From NCBI RefSeq assembly GCF_004197395.1, contig NZ_SELS01000058.1, positions 1 to 52,106 of the forward strand: a stretch of 52,106 bases of DNA, written 5' to 3'. The notes beneath the pieces were generated by a model that was not told the DNA's origin, ran no database searches, and saw only the letters and a program-made list of their open reading frames with translations. Of the stretch, positions 1-8,668 are shown piece after piece; the first letter of the stretch is position 1; each line of letters opens with the position of its first letter. Origin of the DNA: Paraburkholderia sp. UYCP14C. Lineage in GTDB: Bacteria; Pseudomonadota; Gammaproteobacteria; Burkholderiales; Burkholderiaceae. Both the position numbers and the translations under genes were made by a program.

Positions 1-77
1 CGAAGCCCGTCAGGAAAGGCTGATGAAGCTGGCCGCCTGAGCTGCAAAAGCTTGTCCAGACAACCGGAGCCGATACA
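1..77 (+). mobile_element. IS terminus (left contig end), 3' end of a transposase ORF
   Basis: Bases 2-40 read as the last 12 codons and stop of a protein ending in ERLMKLAA. About 37 bases later the shared sequence ends in ...GCCGATACA. The same 77 bases occur in reverse complement at 52030-52106, and the two copies diverge exactly at base 78. Read inward, the terminus begins TGTATCGGCTCC, so the element has TG...CA-type ends, as in several IS families. The family was not identified. Confidence 0.75.
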
Positions 78-495
78 GAACCGGTAGCGGCCTTCGGCTC
101 GCGCGCTATCGATGCGTTCGAGCAGCAAGTTAGATGAGAAGCTACCGTCGGACAAACGATGTGCCGAGGATTGGACGGCATAGCCGTTGTAATGTTGAAT
201 TCGTCTGTTTTGCATTTTAATTTTAATGATATTTGAGTGCGCACATGCCGTGCGAAAAGTGCACGGGCGCGCCGCTTCAAAGCCATTCGAGCCGACTTCT
301 GAAGCAGTCGAACCGCGAAAAATGGCGTCGAAGCCTGAGGGGAGATTGAGGCGCAAGAAGGCGTATGACGCTCTTGGCAAACTGCTCAATAAGCCGTTGC
401 CAATCAGGCGCGATTGCTCCAGCCGAGGGAGACGAAGCTCCGCGAGGGTGTCGCTGCAACCCGGCGTCCGTTGCGGGAGGCCGGGCTCTTCAACT
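78..495. other. Intergenic, no gene seen
   Basis: The stretch lies between the IS terminus and the stop of the cold-shock gene. It is more AT-rich near 205-230 (TTTTAATTTTAATGATATTT). The open frames here are short, antisense to the cold-shock gene or rich in Arg and Ser without a domain, and none has a ribosome-binding site. I see no terminator hairpin for the cold-shock gene. Confidence 0.5.
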
Positions 496-699
496 TTACA
501 GCGGCTTGATATTAGCCGCTTGCAGCCCCTTCGGGCCTTGCTTCGTTTCGAAGCTCACCTTCTGATTTTCAGCCAGCGTCTTGAAACCGTCGCCCCTGAT
601 TTCGGAGAAGTGAGCGAACAGGTCGTCGCCGCCCTTGTCCGGGCTGATGAAGCCAAAGCCTTTGCTGTCGTTGAACCACTTAACGGTGCCGGTATCCAT
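496..699 (-). CDS. Cold-shock protein (CspA family)
   Basis: This is a 67-residue single cold-shock domain, a small OB-fold that binds single-stranded RNA or DNA and acts as a cytoplasmic RNA chaperone or transcription antiterminator. Both nucleic-acid-binding motifs are visible: RNP1 as KGFGFI (residues 13-18) and RNP2 as DLFAHF (about 26-31). The N-terminal GTVKWFND is typical. The length matches the family. A ribosome-binding site AAGGA lies 7 bases before the ATG. About 50 of 67 residues match the second copy at 48206-48409. The leader is long (about 130 nt), as is usual for cold-shock genes. It sits in a mobile-element-rich arm. Confidence 0.95.
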   Translation of the reverse strand: MDTGTVKWFNDSKGFGFISPDKGGDDLFAHFSEIRGDGFKTLAENQKVSFETKQGPKGLQAANIKPL

Positions 700-838
700 G
701 AAGAATCCTTGAGAAAAAAATGCGAAAGTTTGCTCTATTAAAGAGCGCGTGAAGCTTCAAGGAGGGAGAGGACAACGAATACCGCGGAGGAGCGAGGAAT
801 TGATGAACAGCAATCGAACTTCTTGAACTTCAGAGCGA

Positions 839-867
839 ACAGTACCCGCCGGATGGGTCAGGGTCAA
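839..867 (-). promoter_or_regulatory. Sigma-70 type promoter for the left cold-shock gene
   Basis: Read on the minus strand there is TTGACC (862-867), a 17-base spacer and TACTGT (839-844). Transcription would start near 832, leaving a leader of about 130 nt before the ATG at 699. Such a long leader fits cold-shock genes. Inferred from sequence alone. Confidence 0.5.
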
Positions 868-929
868 TACTTATCTTGTAACTGTTTCACCAGGGCGGCC
901 CGATCTGCAGGCGAAGCGATGCGGCCACC

Positions 930-1338
930 AGCTACAAGGACCGTAAGGCGGTTGCAACCGCGCTGCGCCCGATTTACGCCGCAGCCGGCCGCACAGCAGG
1001 CGCTGGAAGACTTCGCTCACGGACTGCGGGGAACGGAATATCCGACCATCGTTTAGTCGTGGCGACGAGCGTGGGAAAAAGTCACGCCCTTTTCGTGTTC
1101 CCGTCTGAGATACGCCGGGTCATGTGCACTACAAACGCACGAGAGTCTGAATATGCAACTGCGCAAGAACATCAAGACCCGAGGGCACTTCCCAAACGAC
1201 GAGGTGGCCATCAAGCTGCTGTGGCTGCGGCTTCGTGATGTGATGGCCAAGTCCGTGCGAGCCGCATTCGACCGGCCATCCGCCATGAACTAATTTGCTA
1301 TTCTGTTTGGCAAGCGCTTCACGCACGCACGCGGATAA
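930..1338 (+). pseudogene. IS256-family transposase remnant
   Basis: This is the C-terminal third of a Mutator/IS256-type DDE transposase, recoverable only by moving between frames. In order one reads SYKDRKAVATAL, ALEDFAHGLRGTEYPTI, an in-frame TAG, SWRRAWEKVTPF, a shift, FVFPSEIRRVMCTTNA, another shift, QLRKNIKTRGHFPND, KLLWLRLRD, then a second stop where CAA became TAA (1291-1293), and finally FAILFGKRF ending at 1338. These blocks match the conserved family order (SYKDRK, YP.I.QSWRR, IYTTNAIES, RGHFP.DEA, FAI.F..RF). At least three frameshifts and two nonsense codons make it dead. A possible terminal-repeat remnant follows at about 1352-1378. No N-terminal part is present. Confidence 0.88.
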
Positions 1339-2040
1339 CTCCGAAAACCGTCTCCCACACTAAATTGCGGACAGGTTCGGCCGAAAGCGCAAACCCGTCG
1401 AGATCGACTCGCGTTTGCATCCGGCGACGAAAGCGACTGTCTCTCCCGGTACTATCAACGTTACTAATGGACGGATGTCGCAACGTGCATGGCGCCTAAA
1501 ACCGGCGCAAGCCTATCCTGCAGTTCCTAATTTTCTTGTTGTTTTTGACGTGCGATTTCAAATGCAATCAGCTCTCCGCGGGACGCTGTTGGAATCGTTA
1601 CTGAGCGGACCGTTAGCTTGTTCGACACGCTTTGCATGCCAGTGCGCCTTGTTCTAAACGGAGGGGACCACTCCGAGCAAACCGCGAAGCAATCGTCTCG
1701 GATGCAGTTGCGCCTCGCGCGAGCAACGGGTTCAACTCGGGTGATACAGAAAAGCTTTGACCGTCGGTTCTGGCACAAGCAAACTAGGCATCCGCTGCCC
1801 ACCTACAGAACTACCTGTTTCAAATCTCACGCGCATGTGGGCGAAACAACCGCGACTTACGATCGCCGTTGCGAATTTTCCACGAAACAAAAAAATTAAG
1901 TTATTCCAACGAATTCCGTGCGCGCTCGAGGTAGTCCTGCAACGTCTGCTTCCAACCTGAGTGCCGTATTGACATGTCATCCGATGGCGTAGACGATTGA
2001 ATCAAACCCTCTCATCACCAAATGCAAACGGAAGGTCATC
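1339..2040. other. Gene-free stretch
   Basis: About 700 bases lie between the dead transposase and the next ORF. Open frames of 60-90 codons exist on both strands but overlap each other. They have no ribosome-binding sites and show no recognisable domain. I see no tRNA, terminator or tandem repeat. It is probably decayed mobile DNA. Confidence 0.45.
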
Positions 2041-2499
2041 ATGCCCGCATCGAAGACTTACACGAAAGCGCAATGGGATGAATTTGCCCGACGACTCGAT
2101 GAGTTGCCGGAAAAGCCGCCTTCGGAACAGCGCGTTACTGTGCGCGATGCAATGCCGAAGTTTCGCGCGCATATCAATGCGGCTCGCGCGAAGGGGTATT
2201 CGTTTGAGCAACTGATCGATCAGGCGAAGGAGGCAGGTATGGACTTAACGGCCCGTGCGCTTCGATACGCGCTCCAAGATACGACGAAACGACGACCGCA
2301 CACTCGCCGGATACGCGGCTCGCAGCAGTCACCAGACAAGGCAAACCCGCTTGTCACCCGTTCAGACCCGCGGAGGTCCGGTCAGCAGTCCGGTACGCGG
2401 TCGCGAACTAAGACAGAACCCGGCGCCATCACACCCGGATCGATGATCGTTCAGGACGCGTTCAGTTTCCCCATTAGACCGGATACGGTCAATCTTTGA
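2041..2499 (+). CDS. Uncharacterised 152-aa protein of the accessory arm
   Basis: The function is not recognised. The ATG is preceded by GGAAGG 8-13 bases upstream, a good ribosome-binding site. Residues 1-80 look like an alpha-helical domain: a basic/acidic helix (TKAQWDEFARRLDEL), then a block with a small-helix pattern around KGYSFEQLIDQAKEAG. That block resembles the short helical DNA-binding modules of TraK- or MobC-like plasmid proteins ('GYS...I...L...G'). Residues 82-135 are Arg/Ser/Pro-rich, probably disordered and basic. The resemblance is by eye only, but its place between a dead transposase and a broken integrase fits a mobile-element origin. Confidence 0.6.
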   Translation: MPASKTYTKAQWDEFARRLDELPEKPPSEQRVTVRDAMPKFRAHINAARAKGYSFEQLIDQAKEAGMDLTARALRYALQDTTKRRPHTRRIRGSQQSPDKANPLVTRSDPRRSGQQSGTRSRTKTEPGAITPGSMIVQDAFSFPIRPDTVNL

Positions 2500-2625
2500 A
2501 CGCGAGAGCAATAGAGAGGGTTCCCGAAAATCAGATTGATTCGACCATTTGAAAGTTGACTCAGCGGAGCGAGGTCATCACCAATGCGCACCTATTGGCA
2601 CGCCTGAAATGTCACTGGGCGCTTG

Positions 2626-3855
2626 TTAAGTCGCCGCTTTCCCGCTTCCAATACGAATGACCTCCGCGCCCGAACGGAGCCGATCCAGATAGTCGGCCCA
2701 TTTCTGCATCATCACCCGGCGTTCCCTGATGAATATCGTGCGGTTATAGGCTGTGCCGAGGCTGTCCGCTACCGTGTGAGCGAGCTGATGTTCGATCACT
2801 TCCGGCTTCTGTTCGAGTTCCTCGTGCAGAATCGTGCGTGCCATCGCACGAAAGCCGTGCCCGGTGATCTCCGTGCGTGTGTCGTAGCCCAATCTACGAA
2901 GTGCCGCATTGATCGTGGCTTCGCTCATCGGCCGCTTGCGATCGCGCGCGCCAGGGAACACGTAGCGGCCGGCACCGGTGAGCGCGTGCAGTTCATGCAG
3001 AATGGCGACCGACTGCTTGGAAAGTGGCACCAGATGCTCAGTCCCAGTCTTGGTGACGAGGTAGCGCCATTCGCCTTTGTCCAGATCGAATTGGGACCAT
3101 TCGGCCTGACGAAGCTCTCCGGGCCGAACAAACAGTAGCGGCGCAAGTCTGAGCGCGCAGAGGACAGGGAAGGTGCCGGCGAACCCGTCGAACGCGCGCA
3201 GCATTTCGCCGACCCTGGTCGGTTCGGTGATCGAGGCGAAGTGGGTTGTTTGTGCCGGTGGAATGGCGCCGACCAGATCCCGTGCGGGGTCGGCCTTGCA
3301 ATGTCCCTCTTTGATACCGTACCGGAATACTCTGCTGATTTCGCTGCGCACACGATGAGACGTGAAGCGGGCGCCGCGGCTATCAACGCGCTTCAGAACG
3401 ACCAGAATGTCGGGCGCATCGATCTCTGTGATTGGACGTTTGCCAAGCCACGGGACACATCGTTTTCCATACGGGCGAGGGTTTTCACATGCTGGGCGAG
3501 CTCGACGCCGCTCTTGCGCTCATCCATCCAGCCGCGCGCGACTGCCTCGAAAGAGTTAGCCGCTGCAAGCCTGGCGGCTCGTTTCTCGAGGCGCTTGACG
3601 TTACTTGGGTCCAATCCCGCCGCCAACTTCTCGCGGGCATCGTCTCGTTTCTTCCGCGCTGCTGCGAGCGGCACGTCCGGATAGACGCCGAGCGCGAGCG
3701 TTTTATCCTCTGCCGGCGAACCGATAGTTCATCCGCCAGTATTTCGCGCCGGACTTGTCGAGCTGGAGATACATGCGACCGCTGTCCGCGAGGCGATTGC
3801 CGGTTCCCTCGGGGTTGTAGCGTGCGTTCCGAACCTGCACATCGGTCAGCGACAT
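2626..3855 (-). pseudogene. Frameshifted P4-type tyrosine integrase
   Basis: The gene starts with an ATG at 3855 preceded by GGGAGA and reads an Arm-type DNA-binding N-terminus (MSLTDVQVRNARYNPEGTG..). The frame breaks near 3709 (GGATAAA, premature TAA) and continues in a second frame as DKTLALGVYPDVPLAAARKK. It breaks again near 3460, where one T seems lost from the codon for F in DVFPWLG. It then continues as the intact 241-codon catalytic frame 2626-3351. That frame has all catalytic signatures: RPGELR, HGFR, HQLAH and the Tyr of AYNRT. Intact P4-type integrases are about 400 residues, and the joined frames give that length. It lies next to tRNA-Leu with the start nearest the tRNA, the usual arrangement for islands integrated at a tRNA 3' end. 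Confidence 0.88.
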
Positions 3856-3961
3856 GGTGGTATCTCCCTCTGGAAAAGCCCAGAAACGAGCCAGATACCA
3901 CCAAAAATACCACCAGATACCACCGGCTGTCGACGAATCGAAACCGATCTCTGGGGAATAA

Positions 3962-3996
3962 AAAACCCCGCAAGACCTTGATCTTGCGGGGTTTTT
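3962..3996 (-). terminator. Rho-independent terminator of tRNA-Leu
   Basis: The stem CCCCGCAAGA / TCTTGCGGGG (3966-3975 and 3982-3991) has a 6-base loop and A/T runs on both sides. It therefore terminates the minus-strand tRNA-Leu transcript. It may also work on the plus strand. Confidence 0.8.
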
Positions 3997-4028
3997 CGGA
4001 ATTTATCGGCTCTCGCCGGAACAGCTTG

Positions 4029-4113
4029 TGGTGCCCAGGGCCGGAATCGAACCGGCACGCCTTGCGGCGGGGGATTTTGAGTCCCCTGCGTCTACCAATT
4101 TCACCACCTGGGC
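4029..4113 (-). tRNA. tRNA-Leu (anticodon CAA)
   Basis: This is an 85-nt class II tRNA with encoded CCA. The acceptor arms are GCCCAGG and CCUGGGC. The anticodon loop is CUCAAAA, so the anticodon is CAA and it reads UUG codons. A long variable arm and the GGTTCCGGCCC-type T arm are present. Its 3' end points at the broken integrase gene, so it is the likely integration target of the decayed island. Confidence 0.93.
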
Positions 4114-4243
4114 AGATACTGCAGCGTGCGGATCGAACGTCCCGCGCGCGAGGAAGACGCAGATTATGGCCGAAAATCGCTCGACGGGCAAGCCGGTTGC
4201 ATTCGTCCGCGAGCCCGGGCGCGTCCGCAGCGAGCAGCGGTGC

Positions 4244-5629
4244 TCAGACCGTACGCGAGAACCGTGTGAGCGTCTGCTGGCCGAGATAGCGGTCGAACAC
4301 CATCGCGACATTGCGCACGAGCATGCGACCGGCCATCCGCACTTCGAGCTTGCGCGAGCCGAGCGAGATCAGCCCGTCGTCCTCGAATGAACGCAGACGC
4401 GCCAGTTCCGGCGCGAATGTGTCGGCGAAGCGGATGCCGTACGCCGCTTCGAATTCGTCGAAGCGCAGTTCGAGGTTGCACATCAGCTGAGTGATCACGT
4501 CGCGCCGCAGGCGGTCGTCGGCGGACAGGCGGATGCCGCGCGCGATCGCGAGTCGGCCAGCATCGATCGACTCGGTGTAAGCGGGCAGCTCTTTGGCGTT
4601 CTGCGCGTACACATCCCCGACCTTGCCGATCGACGAGGCGCCAAAGCCGATCAGGTCGCACTCGGCCCGCGTGCTATAGCCCTGGAAGTTGCGATGCAGC
4701 GTGCGCTGTGCCTGTGCGCGCGCGAGCTCGTCGCTGGGCAGCGCGAAGTGATCCATGCCGATGTACACATAACCCGCCTCGGTCAGCCGTTCGACCACGC
4801 GTTGCAGCAGCGCGAGCCGCTCTTCGCTCGACGGCAGCATCGCGGCATCCATCTGCCGCTGCATCTTGAAGAGCTCCGGCATGTGCGCATACGCGAACAC
4901 CGACAGCCGGTCCGGCGCGAGTTCGAGCATCGTGTCGAGCGTGCGGCTGAAGCTCGCGACCGTTTGATGCGGCAGGCCGTAAATCAGGTCGACGCCGATC
5001 GAATGAAAGCCGTGGGCGCGCGCGGCCCGCATCACCGATGCGGTCATCTCGTACGGCTGGATACGATTGATCGCCTGCTGCACGCGCGGATCGAAGTCCT
5101 GCACGCCGAGGCTCAGCCGGTTGAAGCCGAGGCGGCGCAGCAGCGCGATCGTATCGGGCGACGCCTCGCGCGGATCGACCTCGATCGAATATTCGGCCTG
5201 ATCGTCGGGCAGAAGTTTGAAGTGCTCGCGCGTCGCGGCCATCAGCTCGGTCATCTCGTCGTGCGACAAAAACGTCGGCGTGCCGCCACCCCAATGCAGT
5301 TGCGACACGGGCCGGCGCGTGTCGAAACACGCGGCCTGCAAGCCGATTTCGCGTTTGAGCCGATCGAGGTACGGCCGCGCGTGCGCGCGATTTTTCGTCA
5401 CGACCTTGTTGCAGCCGCAGTAGAAGCACACGGTGTCGCAAAACGGAATATGGAAGTACAGCGACAGATCGGTCGACGCGGCACCCGGGTCGGCGGCAGC
5501 GCGGCGATAGTCGGCGGTGTCGAAAGTTTCGCGGAACTGCGGCGCGGTCGGATAGGACGTATACCGGGGACCATTCGCGCTGTAGCGCGCGAGCAGGTCG
5601 GGACGGAACAGGGTGTCGGCCAGGGACAT
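4244..5629 (-). CDS. hemN: Oxygen-independent coproporphyrinogen III oxidase
   Basis: This radical-SAM enzyme decarboxylates coproporphyrinogen III to protoporphyrinogen IX without oxygen, a late cytoplasmic step of heme synthesis. The 461 residues match HemN length. The N-terminal YSANGPRYTSYPTA substrate-side motif is intact. The 4Fe-4S cluster cysteines are C64, C68 and C71 (CDTVCFYC), followed by C73. The SAM-binding GGGTP is at 114-118. The C-terminal winged-helix region typical of true HemN is present, which separates it from the HemW paralogue at 36681-37910. An Fnr/Anr-like box lies upstream at 5804-5817, consistent with induction under low oxygen. Confidence 0.96.
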   Translation of the reverse strand: MSLADTLFRPDLLARYSANGPRYTSYPTAPQFRETFDTADYRRAAADPGAASTDLSLYFHIPFCDTVCFYCGCNKVVTKNRAHARPYLDRLKREIGLQAACFDTRRPVSQLHWGGGTPTFLSHDEMTELMAATREHFKLLPDDQAEYSIEVDPREASPDTIALLRRLGFNRLSLGVQDFDPRVQQAINRIQPYEMTASVMRAARAHGFHSIGVDLIYGLPHQTVASFSRTLDTMLELAPDRLSVFAYAHMPELFKMQRQMDAAMLPSSEERLALLQRVVERLTEAGYVYIGMDHFALPSDELARAQAQRTLHRNFQGYSTRAECDLIGFGASSIGKVGDVYAQNAKELPAYTESIDAGRLAIARGIRLSADDRLRRDVITQLMCNLELRFDEFEAAYGIRFADTFAPELARLRSFEDDGLISLGSRKLEVRMAGRMLVRNVAMVFDRYLGQQTLTRFSRTV

Positions 5630-5803
5630 GAGCGGTATGGGGCGGTGGGCGGCTCTGGTGGCGTGCCGCGTGTGCGTGGTCGGTCAGCTGCTTTGAGTTT
5701 AAGTGCGGGTCGGCGGGTCTCGATTGTGTAAAAAGGTCGCACGAACACGCAGTGGCACAATGCGGGTCTGGCAACGCGTTGCCAAGGTTTGAGTTCAGGA
5801 AGG

Positions 5804-5817
5804 ATGACGTGGATCAA
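5804..5817 (-). promoter_or_regulatory. Fnr/Anr-like box between hemN and the YkgJ-type gene
   Basis: The minus strand reads TTGATCCACGTCAT, close to the Fnr/Anr consensus TTGAT-N4-(A/G)TCAA with a perfect first half. It is about 175 bases upstream of hemN and overlaps the proposed start of the divergent gene. HemN genes are commonly Fnr/Anr targets. A matching -10 was not clear. Confidence 0.45.
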
Positions 5818-6180
5818 AGGTTGAACAGCTTACGGCCAAACGGTAGTGGGCCGAGTCAGGCGCAGGCGGAGAGCGGCGACGTCGAACGCACGTCGCCGTT
5901 TCGGGTGGACGGCCACGCGTGCCGTCCCGATTGCGGCGCGTGCTGTATCGCGCCGTCGATTTCAAGTCCGATTCCAGGCATGCCCAACGGCAAGCCGGCG
6001 GGCGTGCGCTGCGTGCAACTCGGCGACGACCTGCGTTGCGCGATCTTCGGCCGGCCGGAGCGGCCCGCGTGCTGCTCGGGTCTGCAGCCGCAACTCGAGA
6101 TGTGCGGCGCGAATCGCGGTGAAGCGCTCGCATGGCTCACGCAACTCGAGGCGCAAACACAACCTGCATCCCATCCGTGA
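5809..6180 (+). CDS. YkgJ-type cysteine-cluster protein
   Basis: This small protein of about 123 residues carries the CxxxCxxCC signature (C38, C42, C45, C46 in [14 protein letters not shown]) and further cysteines downstream (CVQL, CAIF, CCSG, CGAN). The pattern defines the YkgJ family, thought to bind zinc or an Fe-S cluster; the exact function is unknown. I prefer the GTG at 5809 because AGGAAGG lies five bases before it. The frame is open back to an ATG at 5752, which has no ribosome-binding site. It diverges from hemN and shares the 180-base control region containing the Fnr/Anr-like box. Confidence 0.8.
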   Translation: MDQRLNSLRPNGSGPSQAQAESGDVERTSPFRVDGHACRPDCGACCIAPSISSPIPGMPNGKPAGVRCVQLGDDLRCAIFGRPERPACCSGLQPQLEMCGANRGEALAWLTQLEAQTQPASHP

Positions 6181-6263
6181 TGCGCGGCACGCGATAAGCG
6201 CCATCGCCCACCTCTCATCCAACGCAAGCCGATGTCCGCACGGGCTTCCACAGGAGATTTCGC

Positions 6264-6857
6264 ATGACTCGACCCGCAGCGCCGGCCCGGCGCCGCTTTC
6301 TGCGCGCAGCACTGACCGGCTGCAGCGTGCTTGGCATCACTGTGTCGCTCGCGGCGTGCGCGAGCCCGACGTTTCCGTTCATGCCGTCGCACTACACGTT
6401 CTCGCAAAAGCAGGTGCAGGAGGCCGTGCAGCGCAAATTCCCATATCAGCGCACGGTGTCGCAGGTGTTCGACGTCGCGCTGAGCAATCCGGTGGTGGGC
6501 ATGCTGCCCGATGCGAACCGCGTGCAGGTGAAGCTCGACGCGCGTTTCGCGAGCCCGTTCCTGCAGCAGCCGGTCAATGGCGTGTTCACGCTGTCGAGCG
6601 AACTCGCGTACGACGCGGCGAGCCGCTCGGTGATCCTGAAGTCGCCGACCGTCGATAACGTCAGCGTCAGCGGTGAGGCGCAGATGTACACGCAGCAGAT
6701 CAACGCGGCCGCGGCGCTGCTGGCGACCCAATTGCTGACCAACTATCCGATCTACACGTTCAAGCCCGAGCAACTGCAATTCGCCGGCGTGAATTACGAA
6801 CCCGGTACAATCACCATCCTTACAAACGGCATACGCGTGCAGATCGTCGAAAGATGA
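6264..6857 (+). CDS. DUF1439 (YceB-like) lipoprotein
   Basis: This is a 197-residue lipoprotein. It has a basic N-terminus with twin arginines (ARRRF), a hydrophobic stretch and the lipobox LAAC ending at C32, so it should be lipid-anchored at the cell envelope. The rest (YTFSQKQVQEAVQRKFPYQRT.. to VNYEPGTITI) matches the DUF1439 family, an all-beta/helix fold related to lipid-binding proteins, with unknown function. The gene starts after CAGGAG and stands alone about 100 bases before uppP on the same strand. Confidence 0.85.
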   Translation: MTRPAAPARRRFLRAALTGCSVLGITVSLAACASPTFPFMPSHYTFSQKQVQEAVQRKFPYQRTVSQVFDVALSNPVVGMLPDANRVQVKLDARFASPFLQQPVNGVFTLSSELAYDAASRSVILKSPTVDNVSVSGEAQMYTQQINAAAALLATQLLTNYPIYTFKPEQLQFAGVNYEPGTITILTNGIRVQIVER

Positions 6858-6955
6858 CTGGCACGCGCGGCCACGAGGGCCGCGCGTGCCAGTCATGACC
6901 GTGCCGGGCCTTTTCGTCGCTTCGTTGCGACAACCTACCGCGATAAGGGGCACGG

Positions 6956-7792
6956 ATGGACTGGCTACTGGCTTGCAAGGCGCTGATTCTCGGCGTGGTC
7001 GAGGGCTTGACGGAGTTTCTGCCGGTGTCGAGCACCGGGCATCTGATCGTCGTCGGCAGTCTGCTCGATTTCTCCGACGAGCATGCGAAGACCTTCGACG
7101 TCGTGATCCAGCTCGGTGCGATTTTCGCGGTGTGCTGGGAGTTTCGCCGCCGCATCGGCGATGTGATCGTGGGTCTGCCGAGCCGGCCCGAGGCGCGCCG
7201 CTTCGCGCTGAACGTGATCGTCGCGACGATTCCGGCAGTCGTGCTGGGCCTGCTGTTCGAGAAGTCGATCAAGGAGGCGCTGTTCTCGCCGGTGCCGGTC
7301 GCGTTCGCGCTGGTCGCGGGCGGCGTCGTGATCCTGTGGGCGGAGGCGCGTCAGCGTGCGCGCGGCGACGCGGCGCTGCGGGTGCGCAGCATCGACGACC
7401 TGAGCCCGCTCGATGCGCTGAAAGTTGGCCTCGCGCAGTGCTTCGCGCTGATTCCGGGGACATCGCGCTCGGGCTCGACGATCATCGGCGGGATGCTGTT
7501 CGGCATCGAGCGCCGCGCCGCGACCGAATTTTCATTCTTTCTCGCGATTCCGATCATCTTCGGCGCGACCGCCTACGAGCTGTACAAGGACTGGCACCTG
7601 CTCACCGCCGATGCGCTCGGCAGCTTCGCGCTCGGCTTCGGGGCGGCGTTCGTCAGTGCGTTCATCTGCATCCGCTGGCTGCTGCGCTACGTCGCGTCGC
7701 ACGACTTCACGGTGTTCGCGTGGTATCGGATCGGCTTTGGGCTGCTGATCCTGCTGATCGGTTATAGCGGTGGGTTGAACTGGGCCGATTGA
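6956..7792 (+). CDS. uppP: Undecaprenyl-diphosphatase
   Basis: This integral membrane phosphatase (BacA/UppP) converts undecaprenyl diphosphate to the monophosphate, recycling the lipid carrier for peptidoglycan and other surface polymers. Over-production is known to raise bacitracin resistance. The 278 residues fit the family. Both active-site motifs are intact: [14 protein letters not shown] (residues 17-29 region) and PGTSRSGST (about 166-174). About seven to eight hydrophobic segments are visible. A strong terminator follows directly, so it ends its transcript. Confidence 0.97.
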   Translation: MDWLLACKALILGVVEGLTEFLPVSSTGHLIVVGSLLDFSDEHAKTFDVVIQLGAIFAVCWEFRRRIGDVIVGLPSRPEARRFALNVIVATIPAVVLGLLFEKSIKEALFSPVPVAFALVAGGVVILWAEARQRARGDAALRVRSIDDLSPLDALKVGLAQCFALIPGTSRSGSTIIGGMLFGIERRAATEFSFFLAIPIIFGATAYELYKDWHLLTADALGSFALGFGAAFVSAFICIRWLLRYVASHDFTVFAWYRIGFGLLILLIGYSGGLNWAD

Positions 7793-7807
7793 AGTTCGCC
7801 CCGCGAT

Positions 7808-7840
7808 GAAAAAAGGTCCGCGTTTGCGGACCTTTTTTCG
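7808..7840 (+). terminator. Bidirectional terminator between uppP and trmB
   Basis: The stem is AGGTCCGC / GCGGACCT with loop GTTT, flanked by six A's and six T's. It lies between the convergent ends of uppP and trmB, so it can stop transcripts from both sides. Confidence 0.9.
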
Positions 7841-7861
7841 TTGGCTTGCCGTCCCGTCGCG

Positions 7862-8668
7862 TTACGCGGCGGCGCGCTTGCGGAACACCAGGTCCCACAC
7901 GCCGTGGCCGAGCCGCAGGCCGCGCCGCTCGAACTTCGTCACCGGACGATAGCCGGGCCGCGGTGCGTAGGTGTCGGCGGTGTTTTCGAGCAACGGATCG
8001 GCGCCGAGCACTTCGAGCATCTGTTCGGCGTAGTTCTGCCAGTCGGTCGCGCAATGCAGATACGCACCCGGCTTCAGACGCGACACGAGCAGCGCGACGA
8101 ACTTCGGCTGGATCAGCCGGCGCTTGTGATGGCGGGCCTTGTGCCACGGGTCGGGGAAGAAGATGTGTACACCGTCGAGGCTGTCGGGCGCGATCATGTG
8201 CTCGAGCACTTCGACCGCGTCGTGCTGGATGATGCGGATGTTCGTCAGGGACTGCTCGCCGACCAGCTTCAGCAACGCGCCGACGCCAGGCTCGTGCACT
8301 TCGACGCCGAGGAAGTCGTCGCCGGGACGCTGCGCGGCGATCTCCGCGGTGGTCGCCCCCATGCCGAAGCCGATCTCGAGGATGCGCGGCGCCTGCCGGC
8401 CGAACACGCCGGTCCAGTCGGGCTGCTGCGGTGTATAGGGTACGACGTAGCGCGGGCCGAGCTCATCGAGCGCGCGGCGCTGGCCGGTCGACACGCGACC
8501 CGCGCGCGTGACGAAGCTGCGGATGCGGCGGTGATACAGCGTATCTGCCGGCGTCGCGCCAGCGGTGCCGTCGACGTTGTCCGGCTCGTTGCCGGTGGGC
8601 TGGTCGGCTGCGCTCGTGGGTGTCGGGAAGTCGTCCGGGAGACCGGAGTCGTTTGGATCGTGGATCAT
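7862..8668 (-). CDS. trmB: tRNA (guanine-N7-)-methyltransferase
   Basis: This cytoplasmic SAM-dependent enzyme makes m7G46 in tRNA variable loops. The SAM-binding loop EIGFGMG is at about residues 98-104. The catalytic/TrmB signature [13 protein letters not shown] is at about 172-184, both intact. The chosen ATG at 8668 gives 268 residues with a disordered N-terminal tail of about 55 residues, common in Burkholderia TrmB. An upstream in-frame ATG at 8728 would add 20 low-complexity residues. No strong ribosome-binding site marks either start. Confidence 0.95.
   Translation of the reverse strand: MIHDPNDSGLPDDFPTPTSAADQPTGNEPDNVDGTAGATPADTLYHRRIRSFVTRAGRVSTGQRRALDELGPRYVVPYTPQQPDWTGVFGRQAPRILEIGFGMGATTAEIAAQRPGDDFLGVEVHEPGVGALLKLVGEQSLTNIRIIQHDAVEVLEHMIAPDSLDGVHIFFPDPWHKARHHKRRLIQPKFVALLVSRLKPGAYLHCATDWQNYAEQMLEVLGADPLLENTADTYAPRPGYRPVTKFERRGLRLGHGVWDLVFRKRAAA

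Noticed and set aside
226-741. 171-codon frame antisense to the left cold-shock gene
   Set aside because: It covers the cold-shock gene in the opposite direction, has no domain and is Arg/Ser-rich, as expected for a shadow frame in GC-rich DNA.
1415-1980. Overlapping frames of 60-90 codons in the gene-free region
   Set aside because: Both strands are open at once, no ribosome-binding sites, no motifs.
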